From positions 38,778,970 to 38,842,969 of the forward strand of contig CP092877.1 of the NCBI GenBank assembly GCA_030710605.1: 64,000 nucleotides of DNA. The letters run 5' to 3'. Shown piece by piece: positions 28,769 through 40,661 of this stretch; within the stretch, counting starts at the first letter, position 1; each line of letters starts with the position of its first letter. Position numbers and translations under genes: made by a program. The notes below the pieces were generated by a model that was not told where the DNA came from, searched no databases, and saw only the letters and a program-made list of their open reading frames with translations. Source of the DNA: Cordylochernes scorpioides. Its lineage: Eukaryota; Arthropoda; Arachnida; Pseudoscorpiones; Chernetidae.

Positions 28769-29653
28769 TTTTATAAAGAAGGTAGATAAGATTGTTAGTA
28801 TATATATATATTTTTTTTTTATGATTTTATATTTTATCCTTTTTTTTTTTTTTTAAAAGATTTTTAAAGGTTTTTTTTATTTTATAATATGATTATAAAT
28901 AGTTGTATTTAGTAATATATCTATATTATGAATTAACATTTGTTATAAGTTTGGATATTATGTTTTGAAACCCTAATGGTAGACCAGACATACACAAAGA
29001 CTTTAAATTGAAATGAATTGGAAAAAGAGATCTGCTGGAACGGGGATCTTCAGATAAAAATTCCAGCGACATTTCACCCCTTCTTTATTATGTCATAGAT
29101 CTCTTTTAAACCGGATTTTATGTGTTAATATTAAGTTGTTTCAGTGAAATATTTAAATGAACATATGTAACAGATACAAGTGTTAACAAATTCAAACTGT
29201 AAACCTACCTCGGCCGCTGCGTCCTCCATTGTGAGTATCTATTTCTGGCTGACACATGTCGCGGGAGGGGACTGTCCCCCACATTTCAAATTTAGACCAT
29301 TTATTCAGAATTTTTTTGAACAACAAGAAAATTAAAGAAGAAAGGAAAAATAGTTAAAGGAAGAAAGCTAAATTTTATAATCTTTACAGCTAGTTATATC
29401 AAAATAACTGATTTAACACTTATTCATCTTTTAATATTCCTTTAAAAAGGCAAATTATAAGAGTTTAATAAAGCTATTAATTGTGCAAATTCACCTTTAT
29501 TTAACTTCCATTTTCCTCCCCAGAAATTGGAGATTAAACAAAAATGAACTATATACTTTAACACTTTAAAAATCTTGTGAAAAAATCTTTTAATCAGTTA
29601 TTTAATCAAAGTTTAATTAACTGTTAAAGGTTATAAATTTGTATTAGTTAATA

Positions 29654-31288
29654 TTAAGAGAAATTATAGAAAGTTGATTTCATAAATGGATATTTCCATT
29701 TATTTTTTTTTAAATATTTTATAATTGATATACTGTTGAAATATTTTACTTGTTTGATACTAAATTTGTTTTTAATAAATTCCATGTTTAAATTTTTAAC
29801 ATCTTCTATGAAATTATCTAATATATTATTTATTCTATAAAATCTTAGAAACTGACCATAATATATACCTTTACAGCAATTTAATGATATATTAGAATTC
29901 ATATTACAGTATTTTATAATATTGAAATTATAATTACTCTTTTTATTATAAACTCTAACAGCACTATTTGTAAGGTCTATATTCAAGTCTAAAAAGTTAA
30001 CTTTTTTGTTTCTATAAATTTTTTCATTGTTCTTAAGTTTCAAGTATTTAGGATATATTTCAGGTATTAATTTTTTAAACAGTGGATTATTAAATATTAT
30101 TATGTCATCTACATATCGGAATATTTGCCAATTAATATTATTTTGTAGAAAGTATTCTCTTTCGTACCAGAACAATATTAGCTTTGCTAATAATGGACTA
30201 GAAGAAGTACCCATGGGAACGCCTTCTGATTGAATATATATTTTATTTTTAAATTCTATATAGTTAAAATTTAAAAATGTTTCCAGTAGAGTTTTTGCTG
30301 TTTTAAGATCTAATTTAAATGTTTTATATCTGTTATGAATAATTTTAATGTAGAAAGTTTTGTCATTAATGAATTCATTAAATAAATTGGTTATTTTATT
30401 ATTTAGATCTCTTAAATTTATTTTAGAATATAGGTCCTCAAAGTCAAATGTGTGTACTGTTTCAATGTTTGTCCAATTGTTCATTAAATAATTAATGATT
30501 TTTTTATTTGAGTCGATAAATTTATAATTGTATTTATTAGTTAATTTATTTATAATAAATTGTAGTGTTGAGGCTAATTGTATATCAATATTTTTTATGA
30601 CTGAATTTATACCAGATGTGATTGTTCTGAAAGAAATAGGTTTTTTGTGTAGTTTAGGAATTATATAGAACTTTGGTATGTTTGGATTTTTGTGGTTATT
30701 ATAAATTTTTAGTGAATTTTCAACATTTTTGATGTCTTTTTTGATTTTTGTGCCTGTAGTTCTAGCAAAAGTGTATTTATGATTATTATCAATTTCCTTT
30801 TTTAGTATATCGTGGTATAGATTTTTACAAATTAAAGATAAATTATTGGGACATTTATCTATAGGAGTGATAATATAGTCCTTCTGTAAATTAATTATAT
30901 TTTCTTTAAAAGAAGGAATGTCTGAATTGGGTTTTGTGTATTTAAGTGTATTATTATAATAATTTATAATTTCCTTTTTAATATTATGTTTCCATTCCAG
31001 AAAAGTAAATTCTGGAATACTGTATTTTATACTAGTTTTATTTATGAAAATATCTATATCTTTTAATATAGATTTAATTGTATTATTATAATTGTGTTTA
31101 ATTTGAGGTATATATTTATACCCTTTTTTTACCTCTTTTTTTTTTTTCCTTATTATTAGTTTGATTAAAAGTGCATGGTTCTGTCTTTCTCTCTTTTTTC
31201 TAACTATTATATATATTCTCTCTTCGATTATTCTATATATAGGATTAGAGTATGTCTGAATGACGTGTAAAAGCCGATGTAATAGACG
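29654..31288 (-). CDS. Penelope-type reverse transcriptase, start not resolved
   Basis: Open from the stop at 31289-31291 to the stop ending at 29654, about 544 codons, with no in-frame ATG before 30484. The RT homology clearly extends upstream of that Met: minus-strand codons at 30604-30668 read IIPKLHKKPISFRTITSG, the conserved segment before RT motif 1. Downstream: FDFEDLYSKI (motif A region), EGVPMGTSSSPLLAKLIL, FRYVDDIIIFN (catalytic YVDD), VNFLDLNIDL, and a Lys/Asn-rich C-terminus without nuclease. The upstream end lies inside the right terminal repeat, so translation may start at a non-AUG codon, on a spliced leader, or the 5' end is damaged. Very AT-rich codon use (Asn, Lys, Ile). Confidence 0.75.
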   Translation of the reverse strand, partial: RLLHRLLHVIQTYSNPIYRIIEERIYIIVRKKRERQNHALLIKLIIRKKKKEVKKGYKYIPQIKHNYNNTIKSILKDIDIFINKTSIKYSIPEFTFLEWKHNIKKEIINYYNNTLKYTKPNSDIPSFKENIINLQKDYIITPIDKCPNNLSLICKNLYHDILKKEIDNNHKYTFARTTGTKIKKDIKNVENSLKIYNNHKNPNIPKFYIIPKLHKKPISFRTITSGINSVIKNIDIQLASTLQFIINKLTNKYNYKFIDSNKKIINYLMNNWTNIETVHTFDFEDLYSKINLRDLNNKITNLFNEFINDKTFYIKIIHNRYKTFKLDLKTAKTLLETFLNFNYIEFKNKIYIQSEGVPMGTSSSPLLAKLILFWYEREYFLQNNINWQIFRYVDDIIIFNNPLFKKLIPEIYPKYLKLKNNEKIYRNKKVNFLDLNIDLTNSAVRVYNKKSNYNFNIIKYCNMNSNISLNCCKGIYYGQFLRFYRINNILDNFIEDVKNLNMEFIKNKFSIKQVKYFNSISIIKYLKKNKWKYPFMKSTFYNFS

Positions 31289-31496
31289 TTACTTTGTTAA
31301 TTTTTATTGTTATTAATTATAAATATATAATTAACTTGAGGATGTAGTAGAAGTAAAGGATTTTTTTTTTCTCTCTCTATCTACAAATTAATAACATTTT
31401 ACAAATTTTATAATTTGAATTTAAATGATCATAATAGTGAAGATAATCTTAATACAAAAATGGACTATAAAATTAAATAACTATTTATTATTATAT
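31135..31496. repeat. right inverted terminal repeat of the Penelope-like element
   Basis: Inverted counterpart of 28407-28768. It abuts a TA microsatellite (31491-31513) and then the truncated 5' end of a LINE. Confidence 0.85.
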
Positions 31497-31513
31497 ATAT
31501 ATATATATATATA

Positions 31514-34097
31514 TCTTCTCTGATCCAAACCTTGGTTCGACCGTGAGTGCTACTTAACAAAAAATATCTAAAATCTCAGCTTAAAATCTACATAAGATCA
31601 AACAGTGAAGGTGACCGCAAGGCATACGCTTTATTAAAAAGGAAATACTCATCACTTCTGACCGGCAAAAAGAAAACCTACTATACTAAAATACAAGAGA
31701 GGTTGAAGGAGGTAAGGGACTCTGCGGGTTTTTGGAAAACAATATCACTGTTTGAAAAAATAGAAGAACAACTTCGGAAACATTTCTATTCAAAAATGGC
31801 AACAGTTTTATACCGAACTTCTCGCGACTTCGCCACCAGTCAAGTACGATTGGCCCATAAGAGTTATACTGATGCCAGACGACGAGTTAATGGCCGAAAT
31901 ATCCTTGTCGGAGATTACTGGAGAAATCGCTCACTTGAAGCGCAAAAAGGCTTGTGGACTTGATAATATTCCTAATGAATCTATTAAAGCCCTGCCCCAG
32001 CTTATTTGACTGCCTTAAAAGATATTTACAATAGAGTTCTAAAAACTGGTCAATTCCCAAAAACTTGGTGCAAAACAATTATACATCCCATCTTTAAAAA
32101 TGGTGATGCCGACAATCTTCACAATTATCGGGGAATAGCACTTCTAAGCAACCTCGCTGAGCTTTTCTCATCAATAATGAAAATACGACTAAGCAACTGG
32201 ACCGAAAATAGAGCAATTATACCGGAAAATCAAGCGGGTTTCAGAAAAGAAAATTTCATGCCAGGATCATATTTTCACTTAAGTCTCACTAATCCAATTA
32301 ACACTTAGACGTAAAAGACGAAAGTTATACACTTTCTTTATCGATCTTAAAAAGGCTCTTGATACGGTGCCCCAAGCCCTCCTATGGAAAAAACTGTTAG
32401 ACATTGGATTGAATTTCCGATTTATAAATCTAATTAAGAATTACTACGAAAACATGACAGCTGCGGTGAGATGGAACAATTCATTCACTGAATTTATCAA
32501 AATAAAATCCGGAGTGTTACAGGGTGAGCCACTATCTCCTTACTTATTCATACTTTTTATTAACGACCTGATTAGTACTTTTGACTGCTCCGATAAACCT
32601 GGTATTTATCTGCTAAAGCATGGAAATATCCATTTGTTACTATATGCAGATGATATTGTGCTGATAGGCGAATCTAAGAACAATTTGCAGTTAAAAATTA
32701 ATATGATAGGAAAATATTTTGAGGAAAATATACTAACGCTAAACGAAAACAAATAAAAAATAATGGTATTTCGCAATAGTGGGAAGCGGTCAAAATCCGA
32801 TAATTGGTATTGGGGACAACAAACACTGAATGTCACGGAAAGATGCATGTATCTAGGATATCCACTCACATCAACAAACTCTTTTAAGCAAGCCGCATTA
32901 TACTATAAGGGTAAAGCTCTCGCTGCCAGTGGTGCGGTATGGCCTATTCTGACCAGGTCGAAGATAAACTCTTTTAAATCCTCTATGAAACTTCTTGACG
33001 CGATGGTTCTATCACCCTGCTATACGCGGCACCTGTTTGGGCAAATGAGCATACATTAATTGTTGATCAAATTCAGGACTCATTTATGCGAAGATATCTA
33101 AATTTACCAAGATACACCCCCGGATACATGTTCAGGGTAGAATTGGGAAGAGTATCACTCAGCGTTACAGTCTTGAAACTTACCTTAATTTTCTGGTTGA
33201 GAATGCTGGGAATGGGTGAAACTAGATTGCCGCTGCTATGCTTGTCCCAGCTGTGGGAAATCTCAAACGCAACGAAAAAATATATAGGTTTCACAGGAAG
33301 TATAGTTAATATTTTAAACACCACCGGATTTCAATGGTTGAATTTCTGCACAGACTATAGAACATTACAAAGAGAAATTCCCCACATAATCAGTACTGCA
33401 ATAGATCAATCTCTGCAAAAGGATCACACAAGAATAAAAAATTCAAGACTATACCCACACTATAAAAACATCTGCTCAACTCCGTTACCGGAACACTATC
33501 TGTCCAGCGATTTCCCGCTCCGGGTCAAACGGTGTACTCGTATTGCCGGACTGAGAATCCTCTCGGTGCTCTTTACTGATGATCGCCCCAAAATATTTAA
33601 AACAGACGGATGGACATGCGAGATTTGCGGGAAAAGAATGGAGCCGGGGCTACATCACCATATACTCTCATGTATGGGGCTGAAAGACGAACGAGAAGTG
33701 CTCCTCAGTGAAATAGACCTTGAGGGACTCTCTTTGGAGCACCTGTTGAATGATGTGGTGAGAAACAGAGCTGGAGCGTTTGCGTTGTTCAAATTTTGGA
33801 AGACGGCTGAAGAGAAGAGGAAGTTATATACATAATCTAATTGATGTAAATAATTATATGTAAATAATCTTTGTCAGGATTAGAATGACGAATCCTGTAT
33901 GGGACTTTGATTCCAGTAAAAGGCTTGTTGCTTTTGTTGTATATAGTCAAAGTGAAGAAAATACTATACTATACCTACTACATATAGGTTTCTCTCTGTA
34001 TTCATAGTTCTCTTCTCTTCAATTACTCTGTAAACTGGCGAATCCTTTATAGGACGAGAGGTCCTCAATAAAGGCTTTTGTTGTTGTGTTGTTGTAT
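31514..34097 (+). pseudogene. 5'-truncated LINE with RT and C-terminal zinc motif, frameshifted
   Basis: Successive plus-strand pieces in shifting frames make up one LINE polyprotein without its endonuclease. 31547-31963 is the pre-RT linker, 32006-32308 RT fingers (NYRGIALLSN, NQAGFRK), 32367-32756 palm with GVLQGEPLSPYLFILFINDL and LYADDIVLIGE. 32763-33059 and 33086-33835 are the C-terminal region (NWYWGQQTLNVTERCMYLGY, LPRYTPGYMFRVELGR) ending in CEICGKRMEPGLHHHILSC, a zinc-binding motif. The 3' region has two related ends (33888-33945 and 34030-34097), each with GGCGAATCC/GACGAATCC and GTTGTT-type repeats, suggesting a duplicated 3' terminus. At least two frameshifts make it inactive. Confidence 0.82.
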
Positions 34098-34395
34098 AAA
34101 TCTCTGATAATTAATTCTATAGTTTAATGTTAGAAATGATAAAAATATTACCTTATATATGTCATAATTTGTATTATATCCTAGATGTACAATTTCTTTT
34201 TGCCAAAATAAGTACGTAAATATGTTAAGCTTGTGGTAAAATGTAAATTCATCCATCTATAAAAACTACAAAAATAAACGTGGCAGACATTGCGGGCGAA
34301 TGCTACGGCACGTCTCGGGTACGCTGCTCATTTAGCTGGAACTAATTCTTCATTGCATACATAACGGTTGCACCCTTCAATTCGATCACGATATA
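34098..34395. other. spacer between LINE and Tc1 element
   Basis: Includes a GC-richer patch at about 34275-34390 (GGCGAATGCTACGGCACGTC) with no identifiable gene. Confidence 0.4.
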
Positions 34396-35887
34396 CACTG
34401 GTGTCCAAAAAAATAGAAACTTGACCAATATTGAAATTTCTCAAAAGCTAATATATTAACAAATATAAAATTTAGTATACAAATAGTTTAAACTATGGAG
34501 ACTATTTGACTAGCTATATGAAAATTAAAAATATATTTGAAATTATGAAATATGCAAATTATTACCAACATACCCAAAGCTAAGGTTCCAGATCTTAAAG
34601 AAATAGGATATCAATAGGGAGTATGATCACCTCTAACAGCTATCAAGGTCTCACAGCGAGCCCTCATACTGTTTACCAGGCTTTGGAGGAGGTCCAGGGG
34701 TAGTAAACCCCACTCCTCCAATAGAGCAGTTCTTGGCTCAACGAGGGTTCTGGGAGAGGGGTGACGAACTCCAATACGCCTCCCTAGAGCATCCCACACA
34801 TGCTCTATTGGATTCAGGTCCAGAGATCTGGCTGGCCAATCCATCCTTCGAATATTCTCACTCTGGAGATATTCATTGACTAGCCTAGCCCTATGCGGAC
34901 GAGCATTATCGTCCATAAAAATTAAATTGTGACCAATTTGATCTCTATAAGGTCTTAGATAGGGCTCAAGGATCTCGTCCCTGTACCTTTGGGCAGTTAA
35001 AGTGCCCCCAGAAAAATGTGGAGGGGTGTGCGTCTGCTAGAACTGATGCCAGCCCGGACTAAGAGACTGCCCCCTCTAAAACTGTCTATTTCCCTGATGT
35101 TACTGGGATGATAGCGGGTTCCAGGCTCCCTCCAGATGAAAACTCGTCGAGAATCTGTGTTTAAACTAAATCTTGACTCGTCACTGAAGAGAACATTGAC
35201 CCACTGATCATGAGTCCAGGCGTGATGTTCCAAGCACCAATTCAAGCGGGCTCTCCTGTGAGCAGAGGTTAAAGGGATACAGACCATTGGTCGTCTTGCA
35301 TAAAGAGCACCTTCGTGAAGCCTTCGGTAAACAGTTTGTCTTGAAATTCTCGTTCCAGTAGCACTTGAGAGTTCATTAGAGAGTTGAATAGCTGTCATCT
35401 CCCTATGGCGCTTGTCAGTTACGACCAGATAACGGTCTTCAGAGGTAGCTGTTTTTCTTTTTTTACCAGAACCTTCTTTTCTTTTGATGGTTCCTGTCTC
35501 AATGAACTGTTTCCATATTTTGCTGACCACAGATTTATTCACATTTAGCCATTTTGCTACTTCAACTTGTGATTGCCCTGCCTCCATTCTTCCAACAGTT
35601 CTCCATTTTAAATCATCTGCTAAAATATTTCGTAAACTCATAATTAACTATGGATTAAATAAAATTATAATTGGACAATTCTTAGATGGGGCAAACGACA
35701 CGCCAAATAGCACACTTATACAGACAAGCAAAAATTTGCATATTTTCAAATTTACCGAATCGAATGGTTGCGATAAATAAATTCTACGACTTAAAATACC
35801 TAATTAAATTACTTTTTAGCTTTTAGCGTTGTATATTTTAAAACATATCATTGAAAAACAAAGGTTTCTTATTTTTGGACAGTAGTG
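34396..35887 (-). mobile_element. Tc1-type DNA transposon, 1.49 kb
   Basis: Ends CACTGGTGTCCAAAAAAATA at 34396 and its counterpart TATTTTTGGACAGTAGTG ending at 35887, each bordered by TA (34394-34395 and 35888-35889), the Tc1/mariner target duplication. A single transposase reads on the minus strand. The left end carries a few changes relative to the right. Confidence 0.88.
34611..35641 (-). pseudogene. Tc1 transposase with a single frameshift
   Basis: 35641-34997 encodes the N-terminal paired-type DNA-binding half (VAKWLNVNKSVVSKIWKQF, RISRQTVYRRLHEG) and the first catalytic Asp (VLFSDESRFSLN). 34916-34611 carries the second Asp (MDDNARPHRARLV) and the Glu (DLNPIEHVWDALGRR), with 34 residues between them, so DD34E. 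The two frames join across a one-base slip in the homopolymer TTTTTCTGGGGG region near 35007-35015; between there and 34916 the second frame is open. No other stop is seen, so only this one indel separates it from a full-length transposase of about 340 residues, the usual Tc1 size. Confidence 0.9.
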
Positions 35888-35889
35888 TA

Positions 35890-36529
35890 TATATATAGTT
35901 ACACTTAGATATATTTGATAATAAAAGATAATAAATGAATTAGGTATGGATTGCTCTATTTTCAAAACTTAGATATATATTATTGATTCTCTAAATACAT
36001 TTTAAATATAATTGTGAAAACTCTAGGGGGGAACCTATATACTATTTTAAATTTTATCTATTTAAATAGAGAAAAATAGTCTAATATTTTCTCGTAAAAA
36101 ATTATTTGCAGTCACGTTTTTATCTGTTTTAGAGTTTATAATTGTGTAATGCGATATTTTAAAAAGATAATGACTACACATAGAAAATATCTCCAGAAAA
36201 ATATGAAATAATCTATGATTTTATTTATTTATTTTTGACCAGATTATATTCTAATGAGAGGAAAAATAAAGCAGATTTTCTTACCAAGATTTTTCAATTT
36301 AAATAAATGTTTTTTTCTATTCTCAGAACATGTTTATAAATTGGATAGACTTTTACGTATTTGAAATCATTATATCTGGAAATTGTTTTATTCTATTTAT
36401 ATCGCTTGTTAAAATTTATTGTTTTTATTTTGAAGGTATTTGTTACTTTAAAATAATAACGGAATTCTTAACTTCTTAATTAAGCAATAAATACGTGTGA
36501 AAGAAAGAGATTGAGATTGAAACTGATTT
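35890..36529. other. AT-rich spacer
   Basis: Nothing recognised except ATGGATTGCTCTATTTTCAA (35946-35965), an isolated piece of the Penelope-type end at 36550-36570. Confidence 0.4.
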
Positions 36530-36815
36530 ATTACAATGTACGTATAAGTTATTTTGAAAATAGAGCAATCCATAAATAAATCTTTAATTAAAAATATATA
36601 TATTGGATCAAATATCATTCATTTTACTAATATTTCAGTTGGCTGAATGCCAACATTTATCAAGGTATTATAACATAGGTTATGTGGCGCTGAGTTTGTT
36701 GTTGACACACATTAATATGTTATAATACCTTGATAAAAGTTGGCGTTCAGCCAACTGAAATATTGGTAAAATAAATGATTTTTTGATCCAATATATGCCT
36801 TTTTAATTAAATATT
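36530..36815. mobile_element. head-to-head pair of Penelope-type termini
   Basis: Two inverted modules, each made of ATATATTGGATC, an AAATRAWTGATTT-like stretch, CAGTTGGCTGAATGCCAAC or complement and TATCAAGGTATTATAACATA, meet around GTGGCGCTGAGTTTGTTGTT (36682-36701). On the plus strand the right module reads CCTTGATAAAAGTTGGCGTT, GCCAACTGAAATATTGG, CCAATATATGCCTTTTT. The stem flanked by TGATAA and GAAA resembles a hammerhead whose C3 and G8 have mutated. Confidence 0.65.
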
Positions 36816-38730
36816 ATATACGGTTAAATACAGAATAAATATAAATATGAATAAATAAGATCATATAATGTTAAATATATGAATAAATACATATATAGGT
36901 AGATAAAAATAATTGTGATGAATATACATATATATAAATATATACAAGTCGTCATTGGTGGCGCCTACCGCGGAGCTAGAGAGAGTAGATCTTATATATA
37001 TAATATTTCGTTTTGTCTACTATAAAAAACTTATATGAGTATAAAAATCAAATTAAACTCATGTACGAAAGATAAAAAAACAAATAAAACTAAAAAATTT
37101 ACAGAAAGATTACTAGAGTATATTTGCATATACAGTATATTGCATACTAAACTAGAGTAATATGTAAATACAAGATATAGAAATTTCGACGCTTAATTTA
37201 GTTTAATGATAATATTTATATAATCACGTATGAATAAGGCCCACAGGAAGCATTTTATAATGATTTTAATTATAAAATAAATATATTAATATTTTTATTC
37301 AATAAAATATTTTTTTTTAATTTGGTATAACTATTTAAATAGGAACGGAGTGTTATCGTAGCTCTTGTGTTGCATCACCAGTGAATAGCTACTACATATA
37401 TATATATATATATATATATACACGACTATTAAAAATAATAAAACTTTAAAAAGAAAAATAAATTCTCTGAATATATTGAAATAAAAAATAGGCTAAGAAT
37501 AAATAAACATTTTAGTTTTTTTTTTATCTAAAAAAATAAATTAATATTTTCTTCAAATATTTATATTCAAATTCACATAATATGTAAATACAGGCTTCTA
37601 TATTTAATGATTGAATATTCGTTAAAAAAAACTACCGATAACCAAAAATATAACATTAATATAATTTTATTAAAAAACACAAATATTAAAAAATTTTAAA
37701 GCACCCTTTCAATGTATTAAATTATATATGCATCGTTCCATCAAGTTTTAAGCTTAATTTTTTTTCCTTGTTCTTTCATTGAAGCACTTTCAAAGTTTTT
37801 TTTTTCTTTGCCAAACGATGTAATTAGATCATTAACCAAACTTCACATTTGGCTTTTGTTTATGGAAGTTAAGCACTCAACCATGAAATCCTTCCTTCAA
37901 TAAATAACACCTCATTAAAGTTGGAAGCCATTTTGAAAAAAAAATAATGAATTTTTAATTTTTAAATACCCTTGCGACCTGCAATAAAATCTAACGAATT
38001 CATTGAACGTAACTTTATGCGCCGCAAGAGGGCACTTTCTTCGAATTCGATTAGCCGTTGAAACAAGCCGTTAGTTTTAGGGCAAATAGGCCTAGAAATT
38101 AGGCCTAACTCATCAAGCTTTTCCCGCCAATTAACACAAAATTGCAATGGGACCCATCGCACAAAATCGTTTTTTAACTTATCTTCTGATACCAAAATAA
38201 AAACATCGTTTCAATTCAGATAACTATTTTTGTGGCCATAAGATTTTTTTCTATTGTACCAAACTTGATCGTCTGCGAAGGAATTTGTTTTGTTTTTTTT
38301 TATATCGTAATTGAAGGTTTTTATCTTAAAGCATTATAGTCGTTTTTCTGCCTTTTTTCTCATTCTTTTTTTTTCTCGTTGAATAAATTGATATTGCCTT
38401 GAAAAAAAAGGAAAATAATAAGATGGGCTAAAAATGTGATAATATTGATCTTAGACTAATAGAAATAAATTTTGTAGATTTCTTCGTGCAAATTGCTGTA
38501 GATAGAATCGTTTGGGATATAATGTTTCTTTTGGTCTAAAAATCAATATTTAGTACCTCTTTTGAAATGAGATCATTGATTTTTAATAATCATTTATATG
38601 GATATTCTATATTGAATTCGATTTTTTTGTTAGTGTGTTTTTTAATATCTTTGTAAAAAATATATTCAATATATAGACGCGTATGATCAGTATCACTATA
38701 ATAGGAAAACTTTAAAATGCAATATAACAG
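36816..38730. other. AT-rich spacer
   Basis: TA microsatellite at about 37397-37421. A less AT-rich patch 37965-38170 contains a 77-codon minus frame (37962-38195) with no recognisable domain; it could be a decayed exon or repeat. Nothing else seen. Confidence 0.4.
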
Positions 38731-38734
38731 CGGT

Positions 38735-38890
38735 ATGGTATATTAAACTGGCAAAACTGCTGGTAGGGTTCTCCATTTATGAGCAAGGCCCTCCCATTAA
38801 TTTTTTCATTTCAGTAACGGCAGGAGTTATTGTTTAATTTTTTAAAAGAAGCATACGCTTCTATAATAGTTTCGAATTTTCATAACATAA
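38735..38890 (+). repeat. dispersed repeat family C, copy 2
   Basis: TAAACTGGCAAAACTGCTGG, GGGTTCTCC, TTATGAGCAAGGCCCTCCCA, TTTTTTCATTTCAGTAACGG, then GCATACGCTTCTATAATAGT shared with the copy at 45058-45225. Confidence 0.7.
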
Positions 38891-38904
38891 ATATAATATA
38901 CTAA

Positions 38905-39330
38905 TTAATCATCCTTACAAATTAGACTAATTAAAGATAATATTAATAATTTTAGCCTAATATGGCAAGGAGGCTCATACTAATCGAGATATCACTTCTA
39001 TATTAAGCCTAATATAGTTGGAAAAGTCACTGATATTGTATAAATGTTGATTTAGTGCTTGCATAAAATAAATTGCCGTCTCATATTTCTGAATATTCTG
39101 CACGTTACAATAATATAACTTCAAAAATGTCTGTGTAAAATCCTCATAAAATCAAAATTACATTAAATTTCCATAAATATAATATTTCTAATTAACCATC
39201 CTTACAAAACAGGCTAATTAAAGATGATATTCATAATTTTAGCTTAATATGGTAAGAAAACTCATACTAACCGAGATATCACTTCTATATTAAGCCTAAT
39301 ATAGTTGGAAAAGTCACTGATATTTGATCA
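38905..39330 (+). repeat. direct repeat of about 130 bp
   Basis: 38908-39042 and 39196-39325 share ATCACTTCTATATTAAGCCT, AATATAGTTGGAAAAGTCAC and the preceding CATCCTTACAAA...AATTAAAGATRATATT. Separation is about 285 bp; probably a local tandem duplication of a larger unit. Confidence 0.75.
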
Positions 39331-40661
39331 GGATAAAAGGGATTGACCAATGAATGCTTAGATAATTGGAACGGGGGGTAGTGAGTGAGTGAGGTGGATT
39401 TCCCTTTAATCAGACTTGTTTGTAGGCTCGTCTGGCGATTATTGAACAGATCGTCTGCTACGATTTATTCCATAGATCATCAACCTCATCATAGAATTCC
39501 CTCACGAATTGTTCGTTTGGCATTTATTCATCTAATTCATCAAAAAAAAAAACATTTTTATTAATTAAATTCTTATATATTTTATATTTATGTTAAATTT
39601 GTTTATATGATTATATTCTATTGTGTGAATAGAAATTGAATTATCTTGATATTTAAAAAAAAAAAGAAATTTTATCTAATACGAGGTCATATATAACGAA
39701 ATTTTTCTCTATGCTAAATATCAATTTCGGAATCTCTTTTAATTATATAGTTATATAAGTATTTAAATTATTTATGACGAAAAAGGGAATCCATATAACA
39801 AACGCCTTTAAAATGCTTTAATTTTATTTTTTCCTGACAAGGACAAAATATTTTTGTTAAAACCTCAAGACAATAAAAACCTTTTCTAGCAGAAGTATCT
39901 ATTTTTAAGAACTATAAATGCCAGGCAACCTCTATCTTCATGAAAAACATAGATTTAGGAACTTTCGCTCACTCTGGCGACTTTACTGATCTCATATCCG
40001 TTTTTCTCTGAATGCGATAGGTGATATCTAAGAATTACAAAACCCTAACAACTCCGCATATGCCGGTCCCAAGCCCAGATGAAAAGGAGGAGGGAGAACA
40101 GTAACAACCTCACTAAAAAACCTTGGGTCAGCTGGCTCGGCTGATAGTACCCTGTAAGAGCACCTAATCCAGGGATACAGGATGAGCAGCATTTGTAATC
40201 CATGTTAGGAGCAGCTGCATATGGCGTCTGTTCCTCATGTCAGAGGCGGCCATTTCTTTTGGAGCTAAGTCGGCCTGCCACTGAGTAGTGCTCCCAGTCT
40301 TAATGACAAAGGCAGACGCATTCTACTTCACACAGTCATGATAAACAAGCATGATAACCTAATATGATTGAGTGGAGATAAGAAAGAAAAAGACAAATCC
40401 CTAACTATAACGATAAATAGTAAAATAGTAATGATAAAACTGCCAGTTAATATAGTTAACTTATCTATATAATAGGTATATAGGAAAATATATATATAAA
40501 CATTTATAAAAGTATCCCTCAGGTTATTATCTCAGGGACAAAGTGAAAGTTTCGGTTTACTGATTATCCTCGGTCCAGGGCGGCTCATATTTCGTAAGTT
40601 GCATACCACGAGGGAACATATGCAAATTTACCGAATCTACCAAATAAGTGGTTCTGTCTAT
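39331..40661. other. spacer, partly GC-richer
   Basis: 40060-40340 is richer in G and C (CACTAAAAAACCTTGGGTCA, GGCTCGGCTGATAGTACCCT) and looks like a noncoding piece of an interspersed element, but no match exists elsewhere in the window. No gene found. Confidence 0.4.

Larger units (their letters stand above)
28407..31496 (-). mobile_element. Penelope-like retroelement with about 355-bp inverted terminal repeats
   Basis: Arms about 28407-28768 and 31135-31496 are near-identical inverted copies (shared TAGTTATTTAATTTTATAGT, TACATCGGCTTTTACACGTC, CAGAACCATGCACTTTTAAT). They flank a single minus-strand RT frame and about 880 bp of AT-rich 3' sequence (28769-29653). Terminal repeats in inverted orientation around a telomerase-related RT are typical of Penelope-like elements. 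No GIY-YIG domain follows the RT, so this would be an endonuclease-less type or one that lost it. Confidence 0.72.

Noticed and set aside
37962..38195. Host exon of 77 codons
   Set aside because: No domain, no convincing splice sites; only a slightly less AT-rich patch.
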